In this document: piece after piece, positions 9,448 through 17,363 of the stretch
Position numbering within the stretch: the first letter of the stretch is position 1
How the letters are laid out: each line of letters starts with the position of its first letter
The notes under the pieces: generated by a model
What the model was told of the DNA's origin: nothing
Databases searched by the model: none
Seen by the model: only the letters and a program-made list of their open reading frames with translations
Translations under genes and position numbers: made by a program
NCBI GenBank assembly: GCA_040387735.1
Contig: JAZKDE010000067.1
Location: forward strand, 62,001 to 126,000
Source of the DNA: Arcicella sp040387735
Lineage (GTDB): Bacteria > Bacteroidota > Bacteroidia > Cytophagales > Spirosomataceae
Direction of reading: 5' to 3'
Length of the DNA stretch: 64,000 nt

Positions 9448-10014
9448 ATGTTAAAATTCATTAGTGTCTTTATTTTGAAAATATCAGGTTGGAAAGTCGT
9501 TGATACTACCCCGAAAGGAGTTTTAAACTATCCAAAAGCAGTGATGATTGCGGCTCCGCATACATCAAATTGGGATTACTATTATTGCATGGCAGTAATT
9601 TACAGCATTGGAATGCCAATCAGATATTTAGCCAAAGATTCCTTATTCAAGTTTCCATTAGGCATTCTCATGCGAGGTCTTGGTGGTGTTCCAGTATTCC
9701 GCAGTCAGAAAAACAATTTGGTCAATGACATGGGAAATATGATTAAAAATAGCCCTGAGTCTCTTCAATTAATTGTACCCGCAGAAGGAACACGTTCTTA
9801 CTCAAAAGAATGGAAATCAGGCTTTTATCACATTGCCATGACGGCAAACGTTCCAATCGTTTTAGGTTTCTTAGATTTTGCCAAAAAAGAAGGAGGTTTT
9901 CTAAACGTATTTTATCCTACGGGCGATTATGAAAAAGATTTGAAAGAAATTCAGCAACAATACGTTAATGTTACGCCCAAATATCCCGAATTATTTTCGC
10001 TAAGAGACCATTAA
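9448..10014 (+). CDS. 1-acyl-sn-glycerol-3-phosphate acyltransferase-like protein (PlsC family)
   Basis: 188 residues from the ATG at 9448; a TTG at 9388 would add 20 residues but overlaps a promoter-like sequence. The PlsC-family catalytic H-x4-D is in APHTSNWDYY, and PAEGTRS is the phosphate-binding EGTR motif. The N-terminal segment is hydrophobic, which fits membrane association. Such enzymes transfer acyl groups to lysophosphatidic acid or related lipids; this short form may act on another acceptor. Its stop is 6 bp from the stop of the nucleoside phosphorylase, which is convergent. Confidence 0.85.
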   Translation: MLKFISVFILKISGWKVVDTTPKGVLNYPKAVMIAAPHTSNWDYYYCMAVIYSIGMPIRYLAKDSLFKFPLGILMRGLGGVPVFRSQKNNLVNDMGNMIKNSPESLQLIVPAEGTRSYSKEWKSGFYHIAMTANVPIVLGFLDFAKKEGGFLNVFYPTGDYEKDLKEIQQQYVNVTPKYPELFSLRDH

Positions 10015-10019
10015 TTTGA

Positions 10020-10877
10020 CTAAGTCAGTTTTTCCAATGCGTATTTAATCAAACTATCAATTTGTTTTTCGGGGTGTTGTGAAAATTCGTTGGTCATTCT
10101 ACTCGCTAAAATGGCACTAATTGATAAGACTTGATGTCCCAAAATTTTACCCATTAAATAATAACCCGCCGTTTCCATTTCAAGGTTTGTCAAAGAAATA
10201 TCCTTATGCTTGAATGAATTAAATTTTTGTAAGAGATTTTCAATTTTGGGATTATATCGTAAAACTCTGCCTTGTGGGGCGTAAAATCCTGGACAAGTTA
10301 CCGTTGTTCCGACAAACCAATTTTCAGGAGCATCTATGGTAAATAATTTCAGTAAATCCGCTCCCGCTGGATTCCAATACGGCATAAAGTCCAAATCAAA
10401 ATCTACTTTAATTTGCTTGGTTAAATCATTTTCATCTGTTTCATAAAAAAAGCCTAAAGCATCAAATCCAACACCCGCCTCAGACACAACTACGCTATCA
10501 ATCAAAATAGTATTTTTCAAACTTCCTGACGTTCCCAAGCGAACAATATTAAGTGATTTATGCTCTGCTTTAACGGTGCGAGTTTGAAAATCAACGTTCA
10601 CCAACGCATCTAATTCATTCATGAGAATTTCAACGTTATCTGTACCAATTCCACTGGAAATTACGGTAATACGTTTCCCTTTCAATATTCCCGTGTGCGT
10701 AACAAATTCACGTTTGTTTATTTTAACTTCAATCGAGTCAAAATATTGAGAAACCATCGGCACTCTTTCGGGGTCACCAACCGTGATGATGGTGTCAGCA
10801 ATATGTTCTGGAAGCAAATTGAGATGATAAATTGTTCCGTCTGGATTAATAATAAGATCAGTTGATGAGATTGTCAT
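10020..10877 (-). CDS. Nucleoside phosphorylase (uridine phosphorylase-like)
   Basis: 285 residues. The PNP/UDP family signature is clear: TVGDPERV near residue 32, THTGILKGKRITVISSGIGTDN near 60-82, VRLGTSGSLK with the conserved GTSG, and the substrate-recognition LEMETAGYYLMG. The family splits nucleosides with phosphate into base and ribose-1-phosphate. Uridine is my best guess; the family also includes purine-specific members. ATG at 10877, only 6 bp after the cytochrome/FG-GAP lipoprotein gene, so the two are almost certainly co-transcribed. Confidence 0.9.
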   Translation of the reverse strand: MTISSTDLIINPDGTIYHLNLLPEHIADTIITVGDPERVPMVSQYFDSIEVKINKREFVTHTGILKGKRITVISSGIGTDNVEILMNELDALVNVDFQTRTVKAEHKSLNIVRLGTSGSLKNTILIDSVVVSEAGVGFDALGFFYETDENDLTKQIKVDFDLDFMPYWNPAGADLLKLFTIDAPENWFVGTTVTCPGFYAPQGRVLRYNPKIENLLQKFNSFKHKDISLTNLEMETAGYYLMGKILGHQVLSISAILASRMTNEFSQHPEKQIDSLIKYALEKLT

Positions 10878-10883
10878 TGGATT

Positions 10884-12425
10884 CTATTTTTTAGTTCGTC
10901 TATTATTTTCTAAAACTATCACGGATGGTGGTAAATTATTTTTAAATTTTGTCTCAACCAAATCGCTAAAACCATTCTGCAAAAACGACCCTAAAATTAT
11001 ATCTGAGTCGCCATCTTTATCCATATCAGCAACATCCATCACCAACCATCGTCCTTGGTTTGCTTCTTTGAAAGTAGAAACTTTAAAGGTATTATTTCCT
11101 TGATTATTCAAAAGAACAAAACCTTCATTTGGTTTTTGCTTGGGATTGGTAAAATACGAAATGGCGGCAATATCAATATCTCCATCTAAGTCAAAATCAA
11201 GGGCAAGGGCTTTTGATGCCCCAAACATTGGGAAAAAGTAGCTTTGCTTAAAATTTCCTTTTCCATCATTCAAAAATATTCTCACGCCGTGATACTTCTT
11301 GAGTGAAATGGACAAATCAGCATTATCGCCATTGGTATAAATAATATCTTGATAGCCGTCCTTGTTAAAGTCTATTAAATCAAGGTAGCTCGAACCATAA
11401 ATTGAAGGGAATTCTAACACCTGTTGTTCATCAAAATTACCGTTACCTTTATTGTAAAAAATAAAAACGCCTTCTCTTGCTTGGCTCATTAATACAATGA
11501 TATCCAGCAACTTATCCCCATTCATATCTTTGATTACTGTATTTCTCGCTCCTGGTATTAATTTCAAGATATGCTCTTTCATTGCTTTACCTTCGTACCA
11601 AGCCAGTTTTCCTAATTCATTTCCAAAACCACAAATTACCACATCCTCTGTGCCATCTTGGTTCAAATCTCCGTAAGACATTTGTACGGGTCTTTGCAAA
11701 TTCTTTAATACGTTATTTTGTTGGTTCTGCGAATTCACGAAGGTCAATCCACCTTTCAACTGGTCGTTGGGATCCATAATACCCATCGTCAAAAGTCGCA
11801 AATCATTGCCTTTAACATTTATATCCGCAATAGGACTTGACACCGCCAGCGAATCTTTCTTCATTAAATTCAAATCAAATCTTTTCAGATAGCTATTTTG
11901 ACTCCGAAAAGCAACCAGCATATCGTTTTGAGCAGGATTAAATTTCACGAGTGTAACGTGCGGAGCTTTGTTGGCGAGACCATAAAGATTTTTAACCGTA
12001 AAACTTTCTAATCCAACCTCAACTTTCTCTTTTTTAGCTTGTTCTAACGGTTTATCTGGAGCATTATCAAGATAATATTTTACTATTTTTTGCCAATCTT
12101 CTTTAGCCATTACGGGCTTCTCTGGATAAATTCCTGCTTCGGTAATAATTGGCAATTCTTCCAGTTCAATCCCTTCATAGATTTTAAAAAGGTCTGGTTC
12201 TAAGCCGAGTCTTCTTGCCATTTTTGGCAAAACGTGGTCTTTCCAAACTTCTTTCTCGATTAAGTCGGGCGATGGAAATTGATGACAACTTCCGCAATAA
12301 GTTTGGGCTAAAACCAAACCACTTTCCTTTGAGGGTTGGGGGGGAATATATTCTTCTTTTTTCTTTGTATTCGTACAACTAAAAAATATAACCAGAAAAA
12401 TGACAATCAACGATTTAAAATACAT
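10884..12425 (-). CDS. Lipoprotein with a c-type heme motif and FG-GAP/VCBS repeats
   Basis: 513 residues. Residues 1-16 are hydrophobic and end at Cys17 (FFSCTN), a lipoprotein signal. CGSCH at 44-48 is a c-type heme attachment site in a short monoheme segment reaching about residue 120 (LDNAPDKP). The rest is a repeat region with five Ca-binding-like loops of the FG-GAP/VCBS type: DLNQDGTEDV, DMNGDKLLDI, DFNKDGYQDI, DFDLDGDIDI and DMDKDGDSDI, pointing to a beta-propeller. The likely location is the outer membrane or periplasm; function unknown. It precedes the nucleoside phosphorylase by 6 bp. Confidence 0.88.
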   Translation of the reverse strand: MYFKSLIVIFLVIFFSCTNTKKKEEYIPPQPSKESGLVLAQTYCGSCHQFPSPDLIEKEVWKDHVLPKMARRLGLEPDLFKIYEGIELEELPIITEAGIYPEKPVMAKEDWQKIVKYYLDNAPDKPLEQAKKEKVEVGLESFTVKNLYGLANKAPHVTLVKFNPAQNDMLVAFRSQNSYLKRFDLNLMKKDSLAVSSPIADINVKGNDLRLLTMGIMDPNDQLKGGLTFVNSQNQQNNVLKNLQRPVQMSYGDLNQDGTEDVVICGFGNELGKLAWYEGKAMKEHILKLIPGARNTVIKDMNGDKLLDIIVLMSQAREGVFIFYNKGNGNFDEQQVLEFPSIYGSSYLDLIDFNKDGYQDIIYTNGDNADLSISLKKYHGVRIFLNDGKGNFKQSYFFPMFGASKALALDFDLDGDIDIAAISYFTNPKQKPNEGFVLLNNQGNNTFKVSTFKEANQGRWLVMDVADMDKDGDSDIILGSFLQNGFSDLVETKFKNNLPPSVIVLENNRRTKK

Positions 12426-12426
12426 G

Positions 12427-12488
12427 AGGGATGGATTTGAAAATTTAATTTTCAGTAAATGAGTTTTCTACTTTCAGAACCCATCCCT
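12427..12488 (-). promoter_or_regulatory. Inverted repeat in the 5' leader of the FG-GAP lipoprotein gene
   Basis: On the minus strand AGGGATGG (12488-12481) pairs with CCATCCCT (12434-12427), which ends 1 base before the ATG. The 46-base loop holds a second inverted repeat (TGAAAATTTAATTTTCA region). It could be the trhO terminator or a translational control structure. Confidence 0.35.
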
Positions 12489-12513
12489 AAAAACGATCTT
12501 GCGACAATAACTA

Positions 12514-13497
12514 TTAAACACTAAGTACAGTTTTAGTTTTTTGACGACTCTTGAAACCAAATTCTGCCGTATAATTTTCCGACTGTTTCGAATAATATCC
12601 TTCCGCATTGTACGGTCGCTTACGTGGATGAGTTTTACATTCGTTAGAACAAGCGCCATCCATGGCTAACAAACAAGTCGGGCAAATGGCTAAATGCTCA
12701 TTGCATTCTGGGTTGGCACAATTGACCATGTGGTCAGAATTTGTCCCGCAAATATGACATTTTGAAATCACTTCTGGGTTGACAGCATTGACATCCGCCG
12801 TAACTCGATTATCAAAAACATAGCATTTCCCTTCAAAATCCTCCCCTCCTTCTTCAAGTCCGTATTTGATAATTCCACCGTGCAATTGATACACATTCTC
12901 AAAGCCACGCTCCAATAAATAAGCGGATGCTTTTTCGCATTTGATACCACCCGTACAATAAGTGATAATTTTCTTATCTTTCAAATGTTCGATCTCCTGA
13001 ATATGGTCGGGCAATTCCCTTAAAGTCTCCATATCGAACGTAATTGCCCCTTTAAATCGACCGACTGAATGTTCATAATTAGACCTCATGTCCACCAGAA
13101 CAACATCAGGGTCATTTTTATACATTTCTTTGAAGTCGGCTGGTTCGAGGTGTTTTCCAGTACGAACCCGAGGATTTACGGGTAAATCGGAGTTAACAAT
13201 CTCTTCTTTTACCCGAACGTGCAACTTAACAAAGGCATGTTTATCGTGCTTTTCAACTTTAAAATCGAAATTTGTACCCGCAAAAAGAGGGTCATTTTCG
13301 AGCCAAGTCATGTACTTCTGACAATCCTCCGTTAATCCAGAAACAGTTCCATTCAGACCTTCGGGAGCCACAATAATTCTACCCAAAAGATTATGCTCTA
13401 AACAAAATAAATGGTGTTTTTCACGGTACGCCTCCGCATCTTTAATGGGCGTATAATTGTAATAAAGTATTACACTGTAAGGCTTCATCTTCAACAT
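12514..13497 (-). CDS. trhO: TrhO, tRNA uridine-34 5-hydroxylase (rhodanese family)
   Basis: 327 residues from ATG 13497; a second ATG at 13488 (MKPYSVILYY) is an equally possible start. An N-terminal acylphosphatase-like domain (RIIVAPEGLNGTVSG) is followed by a rhodanese domain (VLVDMRSNYEHSVGRFKGA) with the active-site loop YCTGGIKCEKAS. The C-terminus is a Cys-rich zinc-type segment (CHICG...C...C...CPTCLLAMDGACS). TrhO oxidises U34 of certain tRNAs to 5-hydroxyuridine with O2. It is transcribed ahead of the FG-GAP lipoprotein gene with an 88-bp gap that holds an inverted repeat. Confidence 0.93.
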   Translation of the reverse strand: MLKMKPYSVILYYNYTPIKDAEAYREKHHLFCLEHNLLGRIIVAPEGLNGTVSGLTEDCQKYMTWLENDPLFAGTNFDFKVEKHDKHAFVKLHVRVKEEIVNSDLPVNPRVRTGKHLEPADFKEMYKNDPDVVLVDMRSNYEHSVGRFKGAITFDMETLRELPDHIQEIEHLKDKKIITYCTGGIKCEKASAYLLERGFENVYQLHGGIIKYGLEEGGEDFEGKCYVFDNRVTADVNAVNPEVISKCHICGTNSDHMVNCANPECNEHLAICPTCLLAMDGACSNECKTHPRKRPYNAEGYYSKQSENYTAEFGFKSRQKTKTVLSV

Positions 13498-13818
13498 GAG
13501 TCACAGGGTTTAAGCGTTAGTCATGGATAATTAGTCAATCGTTAATAGTTTAATAATATAAAAAACTAAGAATAAGATTGCTCTTACCCGAAAACCAACA
13601 CGAGTTAGGAAATATAAAAATTGATTAAGGCGAATTCCTCAATTGATACAAAGTTACGAAACTTTAAAAATTATTCGTTTTCTGACTAAGAATTAACGCA
13701 TCAGTTAACACCTGATTTTCAAGCAGTTCAAAAATTAATCAAAATCAATTTATTTCTTCGGTATTTTTTAGTGAAATTTGTGCGTAAGAAACCCTAATGA
13801 TTTAATCAAAAACAGTTT
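13498..13818. other. 321-bp divergent intergenic region between trhO and the deoxynucleoside kinase gene
   Basis: Contains TAACTTTG on the minus strand (13649-13656), a candidate -7 element for trhO, within the same TTTCGTAACTTTGT string found before the cation-efflux gene. The stretch 13505-13550 is a degenerate seven-base-phased repeat (GTTAGTC, ATTAGTC, AATCGTT, AATAGTT). No gene is visible. Confidence 0.4.
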
Positions 13819-14457
13819 ATGCACATTGCTATTACGGGAAATATTGGAGCTGGGAAAACAACTTTGGCCAAAAAATTAGCGGATCACTTTGGCTGGGAAG
13901 TCATGTACGAAGCCGTAGAAGGAAATCCGTATCTTCCTCCTTTTTATGAAGATATGCCTCGTTGGGCTTTCCATTTGCAAATGTATTTTTTGAAAAGCAG
14001 GTATGAGCAGGTTATGCAGATTCAAAAATCAAATCGGAGAATTATTCAAGACCGAACTATTTATGAAGATGCGTATATTTTTGCGATGAATCTTTTTAAA
14101 TCGGGTATCATGTCGGCTAATGATTATGCCACTTACCGAGGAATTTTTGATTTGATGATGAAAACTGTAAAAGCCCCTGATTTAACGATTTATTTGAAAG
14201 CGGATTTACCTAAATTAGTCTCGCAAATCAAAAAGCGTGGACGAGATTTCGAAGCCAATATTTCGGAAAAATATCTTTCTGATTTAAATGAACATTACGC
14301 CGAATTTACCGAAAATTACAAAGAAGGGAAGATTTTGGTGCTGGAAGTTGACAATCTTGATTTTGTGAATAAACCAGAAGACTTGGCCAAGATTATTCGT
14401 CAGGTTGACAAAGCGTTATTATACGAAAATCCACCTCAACTGGAATTTAACGATTAA
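13819..14457 (+). CDS. Deoxynucleoside kinase
   Basis: 212 residues. The P-loop GNIGAGKTT is at residues 7-15, followed by the substrate site YEAVEGNPYLPPFYED and the DRTIYEDAYIFA segment, the DR-S/T motif of deoxyguanosine/deoxyadenosine kinases. A lid-like QIKKRGRDFE is near 139. The enzyme phosphorylates a deoxynucleoside with ATP in the salvage pathway; whether purine or pyrimidine is preferred cannot be told. Followed by a bidirectional terminator shared with the tRNA-Leu gene on the other strand. Confidence 0.92.
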   Translation: MHIAITGNIGAGKTTLAKKLADHFGWEVMYEAVEGNPYLPPFYEDMPRWAFHLQMYFLKSRYEQVMQIQKSNRRIIQDRTIYEDAYIFAMNLFKSGIMSANDYATYRGIFDLMMKTVKAPDLTIYLKADLPKLVSQIKKRGRDFEANISEKYLSDLNEHYAEFTENYKEGKILVLEVDNLDFVNKPEDLAKIIRQVDKALLYENPPQLEFND

Positions 14458-14491
14458 CAATTAGGTTAATTATTTTAGACTTGTATAAACC

Positions 14492-14527
14492 AAAAAAGTC
14501 CCTTCAAAATAAATTGAAAGGACTTTC
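14492..14527. terminator. Bidirectional terminator between the deoxynucleoside kinase and tRNA-Leu genes
   Basis: AAAGTCCCTTCAA pairs with TTGAAAGGACTTT across a short loop. On the minus strand it is followed by TTTTTTGG directly after the tRNA 3' end; on the plus strand it follows the kinase stop. Confidence 0.7.
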
Positions 14528-14528
14528 G

Positions 14529-14612
14529 TGACGACGGGGAGACTCGAACTCCCATAGGATTGCTCCCACTACCACCTCAAAGTAGCGTGTCTACCAATTC
14601 CACCACGTCGCC
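14529..14612 (-). tRNA. tRNA-Leu, anticodon GAG
   Basis: 84 bases on the minus strand. The acceptor stem GGCGACG pairs with CGTCGTC (one G-U), discriminator A, no encoded CCA. The anticodon stem CTACT/GGTAG holds the loop TTGAGGT, giving anticodon GAG, which reads CUU/CUC leucine codons. A long variable arm (GGGAGCAATCCT region) and the T arm GGGAG-TTCGAGT-CTCCC fit a class II tRNA-Leu. Confidence 0.95.
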
Positions 14613-14623
14613 ATTTGATAGCA

Positions 14624-14654
14624 CAAAATTAGATAAATTTTAGTTATTTGCAAA
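14624..14654 (-). promoter_or_regulatory. Promoter of tRNA-Leu
   Basis: Minus strand: TTTG (14654-14651), exactly 19 bases, then TAATTTTG (14631-14624), a perfect match to the Bacteroidota housekeeping promoter TTTG-N19-TAnnTTTG. The mature tRNA starts 11 bases downstream. It is the best promoter in the window and helps place the organism. Confidence 0.75.
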
Positions 14655-14762
14655 GGTTTTAGAAACGCTTATTCATTATCCGTTGTTGATTAGAAGTTAA
14701 AATGTTCTTTATCAATGATTTAAGTTTTAGTAAAAAATACAATTACAATAAATAAAAATACA

Positions 14763-15158
14763 ATGGCATTAGAATTTGAAGGAAATTTAGTAAAAGTCCT
14801 ACCTGAGGTAACAGGTCAAGGAAAAAATGGCGTTTGGGTAAAGCAAGATTTTGTATTAGAAACGGAAGAACAATATCCTAAAAAAGCTTGTTTTACGGCA
14901 TGGGGAGACAAAGCGAGTGATTTGAAAACGTTTTCTTTAGGGGAAAAATTAAGAATTTCATTCAGTGTGGAATCTCGTGAGTATAACGAGCGTTGGTACA
15001 CCGATTTGAAAGCGTACAGAATTGATGCGGCCAGCGGAGCATCAGCTTCACCCGCTGCATCAGCTCCTTCACAAGGTTTTAATTCAGCTCCAAGAACCGC
15101 TCCTCCAGTAGCAGATTTACCATCATTCAGTTCTGATGATCAAGATTTGCCATTTTAA
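14763..15158 (+). CDS. DUF3127 protein with an SSB-like acidic C-terminal tip
   Basis: 131 residues. The first ~88 residues (MALEFEGNLVKVLPEVTGQG, FTAWGDKASDLKTF, WYTDLKAYRID) match the DUF3127 family of Bacteroidota, a small beta-rich domain that looks like an OB fold. A Ser/Ala/Pro-rich linker of about 30 residues leads to the tip DDQDLPF, very like the acidic tip of single-stranded-DNA-binding protein (DDDIPF). By analogy it may bind single-stranded nucleic acid and recruit partners through the tip; this is inference. Flanked by terminators, so monocistronic. Confidence 0.82.
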   Translation: MALEFEGNLVKVLPEVTGQGKNGVWVKQDFVLETEEQYPKKACFTAWGDKASDLKTFSLGEKLRISFSVESREYNERWYTDLKAYRIDAASGASASPAASAPSQGFNSAPRTAPPVADLPSFSSDDQDLPF

Positions 15159-15190
15159 GGAAAAGTGATTAGAATTTATTAATCCATTCA

Positions 15191-15230
15191 TACAAAAAGA
15201 GCCATTGAAAATTCAATGGCTCTTTTTGTA
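15191..15230. terminator. Bidirectional terminator between the DUF3127 and ABC1 kinase genes
   Basis: A near-perfect palindrome TACAAAAAGAGCCATTGAA / TTCAATGGCTCTTTTTGTA with an A/T-rich tail on both strands, between the two convergent stops. Confidence 0.85.
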
Positions 15231-15239
15231 TTGTAATTG

Positions 15240-16559
15240 CTACACCCCAACCGCACACAGCCATTCGGGACGAGTAGTAACAACCTTGGCTCGCAATTCA
15301 TTTAAAATCGAGTACAAGCCAAAATAAGTACGATTTATGTACAACCCGTGTTGAGACCCTCGGGCAACTTTCGAGCTTTTCAGTTCTTCTAAATTCTGTA
15401 ATTTTTCAGCGTACAAATATACATTTTCAAAATACGTGTCATCGGCAAAGTCAAATTCATCCGAAGCGAACGGTTTTCCCAACAAATAAATCATTTCTTT
15501 AAAAAGTTCAGTAAAAAATGCCGCTTCTTTCTCTGAATCAACTTGGGTGATAAAGTCTAATGTTTTAAAAATTTCAACCGTTTTTTCGTGGTCTTGCAAA
15601 GTATCAAAATTAATCAAAGCAAAATAATTATCGTAGAAAAATTCTGGAATAACTTTAATACAACCAAAGTCAATAACCCCCAATGTTCCATCTTGTCGCA
15701 TCAAAAAATTCCCCGGATGTGGGTCAGCGTGAACCTGACGAAGCGTATGAATTTGGAAATCATAGAAATCCCAGAGTAATTGTCCGATGCTATTTCTCAC
15801 TTCTTGCGAAGGATTTGTTTTTAAAAATTCATTCAAATGGTCCCCTTTCAGCCAATCCATCGTCAAAATTTTATCACATGAGTACGCTGGATAATATTTC
15901 GGAAAAAATAAGCCTTTTATGTGCGAACAAGCTTCAGAGATTTCTACAGAACGCTTTAATTCAAGGACGTAATCAGTTTCTTCCAATAATTTTTCCGCCA
16001 CTTCGCCCATGTATCTATCCACATCTTTATCGTTAAGACCAAACATAGCAATGGCAATCGGACGAATCATTTTCAAATCACTCCCAATACTTTCCGAAAC
16101 GCCAGGGTATTGAACTTTCACCGCTAAGCTCAATCCGTCTTTCGTAGCTTTATGCACTTGGCCGATGGATGCGGCATTCGTTGCATTCATCTCAAAAGTG
16201 TCAAACATTTCTTGCGGTGCTTTACCAAAATGTTTTCTAAAGGTTTTAACCACCAAGGGGCCCGAAAGTGGTGGAGCAGAATACTGCGACATCGCAAATT
16301 TCTCCCGATACGCCCGTGGAAGCATTCCTTTATCCATGCTCAACATTTGCGTAACCTTCAAGGCAGAACCTTTCATTTCGCTCAAAGATGAGTAAATATC
16401 AGCAGCATTATCCTGATGTAATTCTTCTTTCGTGGTTTCAGAGTCAATTATTTTTTTAACATTATATTTCAAATAATTTCCACCAATTTTAACACCTGTT
16501 TTAACAAATTGAGTTGCTCGAGCAACTTTTGAGGTAGGTATCGAATTTTGTTCTTTCAT
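15240..16559 (-). CDS. ABC1/AarF/UbiB-family atypical kinase
   Basis: 439 residues. Kinase-like motifs: NAASIGQVHKA (the Ala-rich loop of the family), the ATP-binding Lys in LAVKVQYPG, the catalytic HADPHPGNFL and the metal-binding IDFG. KMSALKVTQMLSM-type sequence near residue 60 (MKGSALKVTQMLS) corresponds to the KxGQ region. Family members support quinone synthesis and lipid handling; the ligand here is unknown, and menaquinone is the likely quinone since menD is nearby. It follows a TetR-like regulator gene by 37 bp, forming an operon. Confidence 0.9.
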   Translation of the reverse strand: MKEQNSIPTSKVARATQFVKTGVKIGGNYLKYNVKKIIDSETTKEELHQDNAADIYSSLSEMKGSALKVTQMLSMDKGMLPRAYREKFAMSQYSAPPLSGPLVVKTFRKHFGKAPQEMFDTFEMNATNAASIGQVHKATKDGLSLAVKVQYPGVSESIGSDLKMIRPIAIAMFGLNDKDVDRYMGEVAEKLLEETDYVLELKRSVEISEACSHIKGLFFPKYYPAYSCDKILTMDWLKGDHLNEFLKTNPSQEVRNSIGQLLWDFYDFQIHTLRQVHADPHPGNFLMRQDGTLGVIDFGCIKVIPEFFYDNYFALINFDTLQDHEKTVEIFKTLDFITQVDSEKEAAFFTELFKEMIYLLGKPFASDEFDFADDTYFENVYLYAEKLQNLEELKSSKVARGSQHGLYINRTYFGLYSILNELRAKVVTTRPEWLCAVGV

Positions 16560-16596
16560 TATATTTATGAATGCTTTTCAGTCATTCTCTTAAATT

Positions 16597-17229
16597 TTAA
16601 CGATTTTGATACATAAATTTGGCAAAATCAAGGACAGAATCAAGTGCCGTTGAACCCATCAAATCAAACGAAGTATTCACTGATTTTTCAATCATGGCAT
16701 CCGTTTGTTCAAATCCTTTTGATTTATCTTTTACCCAGAAATCCAAAACCATCAAAAGTTGTAACCAAAAAGCATCGGGGTAACGTTCGTCCAAAAATTT
16801 TCGGGGTTGTACTTCACGGCTTTCCTTCCCTTCCATCACCAAATCTCGAGCGTATTCTTTGAAGGCAATTTTTAAATCCGTCATAAAAATTGGCGTTTTC
16901 ATACGTTTTTTATCAATCAATCGCCATGTTTGCGAGGCATAACTACGGTTATTCTTCAACACTTCAATCCAAGTATAGTAGAAGGCTAAAAGTTTTTCTC
17001 TTACGCTGTAGGTTGCGTAAACGGAATCTGCTTCAATTTTTGAAATAGTTTCTTTGAAAAAACCAACCCAAATATCACTTTCCAAAAGTTCAAATGAATT
17101 GTAATGGTCGTAAAACTCAATTTCTTTTATTTTCAATTTTTTCGTGAATGAAAAAACTGAAGTTGGAGTTGTTCCATTTTCGAGGAAGAACTCAATATAG
17201 GCCTGTTTAATTTTCTCTACTTTTTCCAT
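16597..17229 (-). CDS. TetR-family-like transcriptional regulator
   Basis: 210 residues. The N-terminus (KIKQAYIEFFLENGTTPTSVFSFTKKLKIKEIEFYDHYNSFELLE) fits the TetR helix-turn-helix with the typical Y-x-H/Y-F-recognition segment, and the remainder is an all-helical ligand domain. It is immediately upstream of the ABC1 kinase gene (37 bp) and probably controls or is coordinated with it; TetR-like plus ABC1 pairs are familiar from Bacteroidota. The DNA site and effector are unknown. The HTH is weaker than in classic TetR proteins. Confidence 0.75.
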   Translation of the reverse strand: MEKVEKIKQAYIEFFLENGTTPTSVFSFTKKLKIKEIEFYDHYNSFELLESDIWVGFFKETISKIEADSVYATYSVREKLLAFYYTWIEVLKNNRSYASQTWRLIDKKRMKTPIFMTDLKIAFKEYARDLVMEGKESREVQPRKFLDERYPDAFWLQLLMVLDFWVKDKSKGFEQTDAMIEKSVNTSFDLMGSTALDSVLDFAKFMYQNR

Positions 17230-17312
17230 GATTTTCCCATAAGGATTGATTATACTTTAATAACGCATTGCAGAAAAACTTTGTTTCTCAAAAACGTCAT
17301 TATTACTAAATT

Positions 17313-17362
17313 TGACATAAAAAAACTGCTCTCTTTTGAAAGAAGCAGTTTTTTTATGTCAG
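17313..17362 (-). terminator. Terminator after the M43 protease gene
   Basis: TGACATAAAAAAACTGCT pairs with AGCAGTTTTTTTATGTCA around a short CTCTTTTGAA-type loop, immediately after the stop on the minus strand. Confidence 0.85.
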
Positions 17363-17363
17363 T

